Of a stretch of DNA of 7,514 nt, positions 5,181 through 7,514 are shown one piece after another; position 1 is the stretch's first letter; the number at the start of each line of letters is the position of its first letter. Made by a program: the position numbers and the translations under genes. The notes under the pieces were generated by a model. The model was not told the DNA's origin and did not search any database. It saw nothing but the letters and a program-made list of their open reading frames with translations. Source of the stretch: JBEKTY01 sp049515555 (GTDB lineage Bacteria > Planctomycetota > Planctomycetia > Pirellulales > Thermoguttaceae); NCBI GenBank assembly GCA_049515555.1, contig JBEKTY010000273.1, positions 1-7,514 on the forward strand, read 5' to 3'.

Positions 5181-7514
5181 ATGCTTTTCTATCGGGGGGC
5201 TGCCGTGTCAGTGCGTGCTTTCTCCCGCCGGATCAAGGGGTCTGTTGGCCGCGAGTCATGTCGCATGGCCGCTCGTCGCTTGCGGGAACCGGGCCGCCGC
5301 GCGTTGACGATCGAGTTGTTGGAGGTCAGGTGCCTGCTATCGGCCGGCCTGGAGCTCAGCGGCGCCTTGGGCAACGCCGGTGCGAAAACCCTGGCCGACC
5401 TGCCCGTCGCGGCGCAGCACGCCATCTCATCGGCAATCGGCCAGGACCAGTCTGCGTATCATGCGGCATCCGGCAACGCCATCGGGGCCCGGGGCCCGAG
5501 CACCATCGACCCGTTCGTCCAGGAGGCCAAGCTCACCGCGTCCGGTGGCCAGTCGAACGACTTTTTCGGCGCCTCGGTTGCGATCAGCGGCAACACGGTG
5601 GTGGTCGGGGTGGTCGGCGCCAACGATGAGCAGGGGGCGGCCTACGTGTTCACTGAGCCCGCCTCCGGTTGGTCCGGCATAATCCAGGTCGCCAAGCTCA
5701 CCGCGTCCGACGGCCAGCCATACTCGCATTTCGGCTACTCGGTTGCGATCAGCGGCAACACGGTGGTGGTCGGAGCGCCACAGGCCCAGGTCGCGCCGGG
5801 GGTGGCCTACGTGTTCACTGAACCCGCCTCCGGTTGGAAGAACATGACCCAGACCGCCGAGCTCACCGCGTCCAAGGGCTCGGCCAGCGCTTGGTTCGGC
5901 TGCTCGGTTTCGATCAGCGGCAACACGGTGGTCGTCGGAGCGAAATGGGCCACGGTCGGCGGCAACAGCCTGCAGGGGAGGGCCTACGTGTTCACTGAGC
6001 CCGCCTCCGGTTGGACGAACATGACCCAGACCGCCAAGCTCACCGCGTCCGATGGCGCGGCGAGTGACTACTTCGGCTTGTCGGTTTCGATCAGCGGCAA
6101 CACGGTGGTGGTCGGGGCCGAGTTTGCCACCTATATCGCCGCCAGCGGCCCGGGCCCGGGGGCGGCCTACGTGTTCACTGAGCCCGCCTCCGGTTGGGCG
6201 GACATGACTCAGACCGCCAAGCTCACCGCGTCCGATGGTGCGGTGGGCGACGAGTTCGGCTACTCGGTTTCGATCAGCGGCAACACGGTGGTGGTCGGGG
6301 CACCCTTCCCAGCGTCCATCAGTGGGGCGGGCCCGGGGGCGGCCTACGTGTTCACCGAGCCCGCCTCCGGTTGGGCCAACATGCCCCAGACCGCCAAGCT
6401 CACCGCGTCCGATGGTGTGGCGGACGACCAGTTCGGCAGCTCGGTTTCCATCAGCGGCAACACGGTGGTGGTCGGAGCCAGCGGGGCGAACAGCCAGCAG
6501 GGGGCGGCCTACGTGTTCACTGAGCCCGCCTCCGGTTGGGCGGACATGACCCAACCCGCCACGCTCACCGCGTCCGATGGCGCGGCCTACGACTATTTCG
6601 GCGGCTCGGTTTCCATCAGCGGCGACACGGTGGTGGTCGGCGCGAAAGGCGCCAAGGTCGGCGCCAACAGCCAGCAGGGGGCGGCCTATGTGTTCGAGAG
6701 GCCGCCCACGGTGATGGGGGTATCCTCGACGCGAGCCGCTGGGACTTACGCAGTGGGCACGCCGATCACCATCACAGTGACCTTCGGCGATCCGGTCACG
6801 GTGACCGGGATGCCGCAGTTGGCGCTGAATGCGGGCAGCGGCGCAGTGGCCAATTACACCGGCGGGAGCGGCACCTCGACGCTTACCTTCACCTACACCG
6901 TGGCGGCGGGACAGAACAGTTCCGACCTGGATTATGCCTCGACCGCGGCGCTGGGGCTCAACGGCGGCAGTATCTACGATGTGCTGGGCAACTCGGCCGT
7001 GCTCGACCTGCCGACCCCGGGCACCGATGGCTTGGCAACCCAGAACATCGTCATTGAGACGACGACGGTGACGGGCGTCCGTCCTTCGGCCGGACCGCTG
7101 GCCGGCGGCATGTCGGTGACGATCACCGGCCAGAACCTGGCCCACGCCACGCGAGTCCTCTTTGGCGCCAAGGCGGCAAGGATCGAGCGCAACACAGACA
7201 CGCAGCTTGTGGTCGTTAGCCCGGCGGGCAAGGCCGGCCCGGTCGACGTGACTGTGGTAACGGCCAAGGGTACGTCAGCAACTTCAGCCCTCGATCAGTT
7301 CACTTACGTCGCGGCGCCGCTGGTCACGAAGATCAGCCTCGCAGCGGGGCCCACGGCGGGCGGCACCCAGGTGACGATTAGCGGCGTCAACCTGGCCGGC
7401 GCCACGGCCGTCTATTTCGGCAAGGTCAAGGTGACTACTCCACTCGGCAGCACTCCGACCGGCCAGATCCTGGCGACAAGTCCGGCAAGTCCGGCAGGCA
7501 AGGCGGGCATTGTG
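5181..7514 (+). CDS. Planctomycete secreted repeat protein: LEPR-XLL leader, FG-GAP propeller, Ig-like and IPT/TIG domains (3' end missing)
   Basis: The frame stays open to the right edge, giving at least 778 residues. A very basic N-terminus leads to RRALTIELLEVRCLLS (about residues 39-54), the LEPR-XLL-type leader of large planctomycete exported proteins. After a linker come seven repeats (116-506) of 55-61 residues with the pattern AKLTASDG, FG.SVSISGNTVVVGA, AAYVF and EPASGW, matching FG-GAP/integrin-alpha-like propeller blades. A bacterial Ig-like module follows (about 508-617, with VTFGDPVTVTG and LTFTYTVAAGQ). Next are one IPT/TIG domain (about 627-709, GVRPSAGPLAGG..VTITGQNL) and part of a second from 713. 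Cell-surface binding is inferred from this architecture; the ligand is unknown. The start is uncertain. ATG 5181 has AGGG five nt upstream; GTG 5205 (GGGGGG upstream), GTG 5211 and ATG 5265 are alternatives. The frame is open back to 4959. Confidence 0.85.
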   Translation, partial: MLFYRGAAVSVRAFSRRIKGSVGRESCRMAARRLREPGRRALTIELLEVRCLLSAGLELSGALGNAGAKTLADLPVAAQHAISSAIGQDQSAYHAASGNAIGARGPSTIDPFVQEAKLTASGGQSNDFFGASVAISGNTVVVGVVGANDEQGAAYVFTEPASGWSGIIQVAKLTASDGQPYSHFGYSVAISGNTVVVGAPQAQVAPGVAYVFTEPASGWKNMTQTAELTASKGSASAWFGCSVSISGNTVVVGAKWATVGGNSLQGRAYVFTEPASGWTNMTQTAKLTASDGAASDYFGLSVSISGNTVVVGAEFATYIAASGPGPGAAYVFTEPASGWADMTQTAKLTASDGAVGDEFGYSVSISGNTVVVGAPFPASISGAGPGAAYVFTEPASGWANMPQTAKLTASDGVADDQFGSSVSISGNTVVVGASGANSQQGAAYVFTEPASGWADMTQPATLTASDGAAYDYFGGSVSISGDTVVVGAKGAKVGANSQQGAAYVFERPPTVMGVSSTRAAGTYAVGTPITITVTFGDPVTVTGMPQLALNAGSGAVANYTGGSGTSTLTFTYTVAAGQNSSDLDYASTAALGLNGGSIYDVLGNSAVLDLPTPGTDGLATQNIVIETTTVTGVRPSAGPLAGGMSVTITGQNLAHATRVLFGAKAARIERNTDTQLVVVSPAGKAGPVDVTVVTAKGTSATSALDQFTYVAAPLVTKISLAAGPTAGGTQVTISGVNLAGATAVYFGKVKVTTPLGSTPTGQILATSPASPAGKAGIV
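5526..6698 (+). repeat. Seven tandem FG-GAP-like coding repeats
   Basis: Repeat starts, taken at the GCC of the A-K/E/T-L-T-A-S motif, are 5526, 5691, 5856, 6033, 6216, 6393 and 6558. Unit lengths are 165, 165, 177, 183, 177 and 165 bp, all multiples of three; the seventh ends near 6698. Constant blocks encode LTAS, ISGNTVVVG and AYVFTEPASGW. They are almost identical at the DNA level, including third codon positions, while the short stretch between VVVGA and AYVF differs in length and sequence. This points to tandem duplication with recent homogenisation. The seventh unit lacks the trailing EPASGW and passes into the Ig-like module, so it marks the true end of the array. Confidence 0.9.

Noticed and set aside
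6194..7057. Plus-strand open frames in alternative phases across the repeats and Ig-like module
   Set aside because: They overlap the domain-bearing frame in another phase and encode Arg/Gly-rich repeats without recognisable motifs.
5427..7145. Long (572-codon) minus-strand open frame opposite the repeat region
   Set aside because: It mirrors the tandem FG-GAP repeats; its translation is rich in repeated His/Arg/Gly (DHHRVAADRNR) and matches no family. The plus frame has clear domains, a leader motif and a promoter.

Overview
The window looks like chromosomal DNA of a high-GC planctomycete, probably from the Pirellulales lineage. The best evidence is the large gene at the right end. Its N-terminus carries the basic leader ending in L-E-x-R-x-L-L-S that is typical of planctomycete secreted giant proteins, followed by FG-GAP-like and IPT/TIG repeats. 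Gene density is moderate, with intergenic gaps of about 145-265 bp, and palindromic repeats sit in the gaps. No tRNA, rRNA, CRISPR array, transposase or phage gene was seen.

Layout from left to right. Bases 1-25 (minus) are the first eight codons of a gene that leaves the window; its Shine-Dalgarno (SD) sequence is perfect. Bases 254-1027 (minus) encode a TylF/MycF-type SAM-dependent O-methyltransferase. The gap 1028-1292 holds an inverted repeat built from 7-base units. Bases 1293-3662 (minus) encode a membrane-anchored hybrid histidine kinase (2 TM, PAS, cysteine-rich GAF, HisKA, HATPase, receiver). Bases 3888-4310 (plus) encode a small zinc ribbon joined in frame to an 85-residue EF-Tu-domain-2-like protein that also has its own start and SD at 4053. 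A second palindromic repeat (4336-4409) lies between this gene and a convergent DinB-fold gene (4454-4942, minus). From 5181 to the right edge (plus) runs an unfinished secreted repeat protein. It has the planctomycete leader, seven FG-GAP-like repeats (one full beta-propeller's worth), one bacterial Ig-like module and at least one and a half IPT/TIG domains.

The genes do not form an obvious pathway or operon. Each has its own leader, and strands alternate. The methyltransferase may modify a sugar or secondary metabolite, the kinase is an orphan sensor with no paired output regulator in view, and the last gene is a probable surface or exported adhesion protein. No convincingly new multi-gene system was found. 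The most distinctive items are the zinc-ribbon/translation-factor-like read-through, the seven near-identical propeller repeats, the cysteine-rich GAF domain and three different intergenic palindromes.
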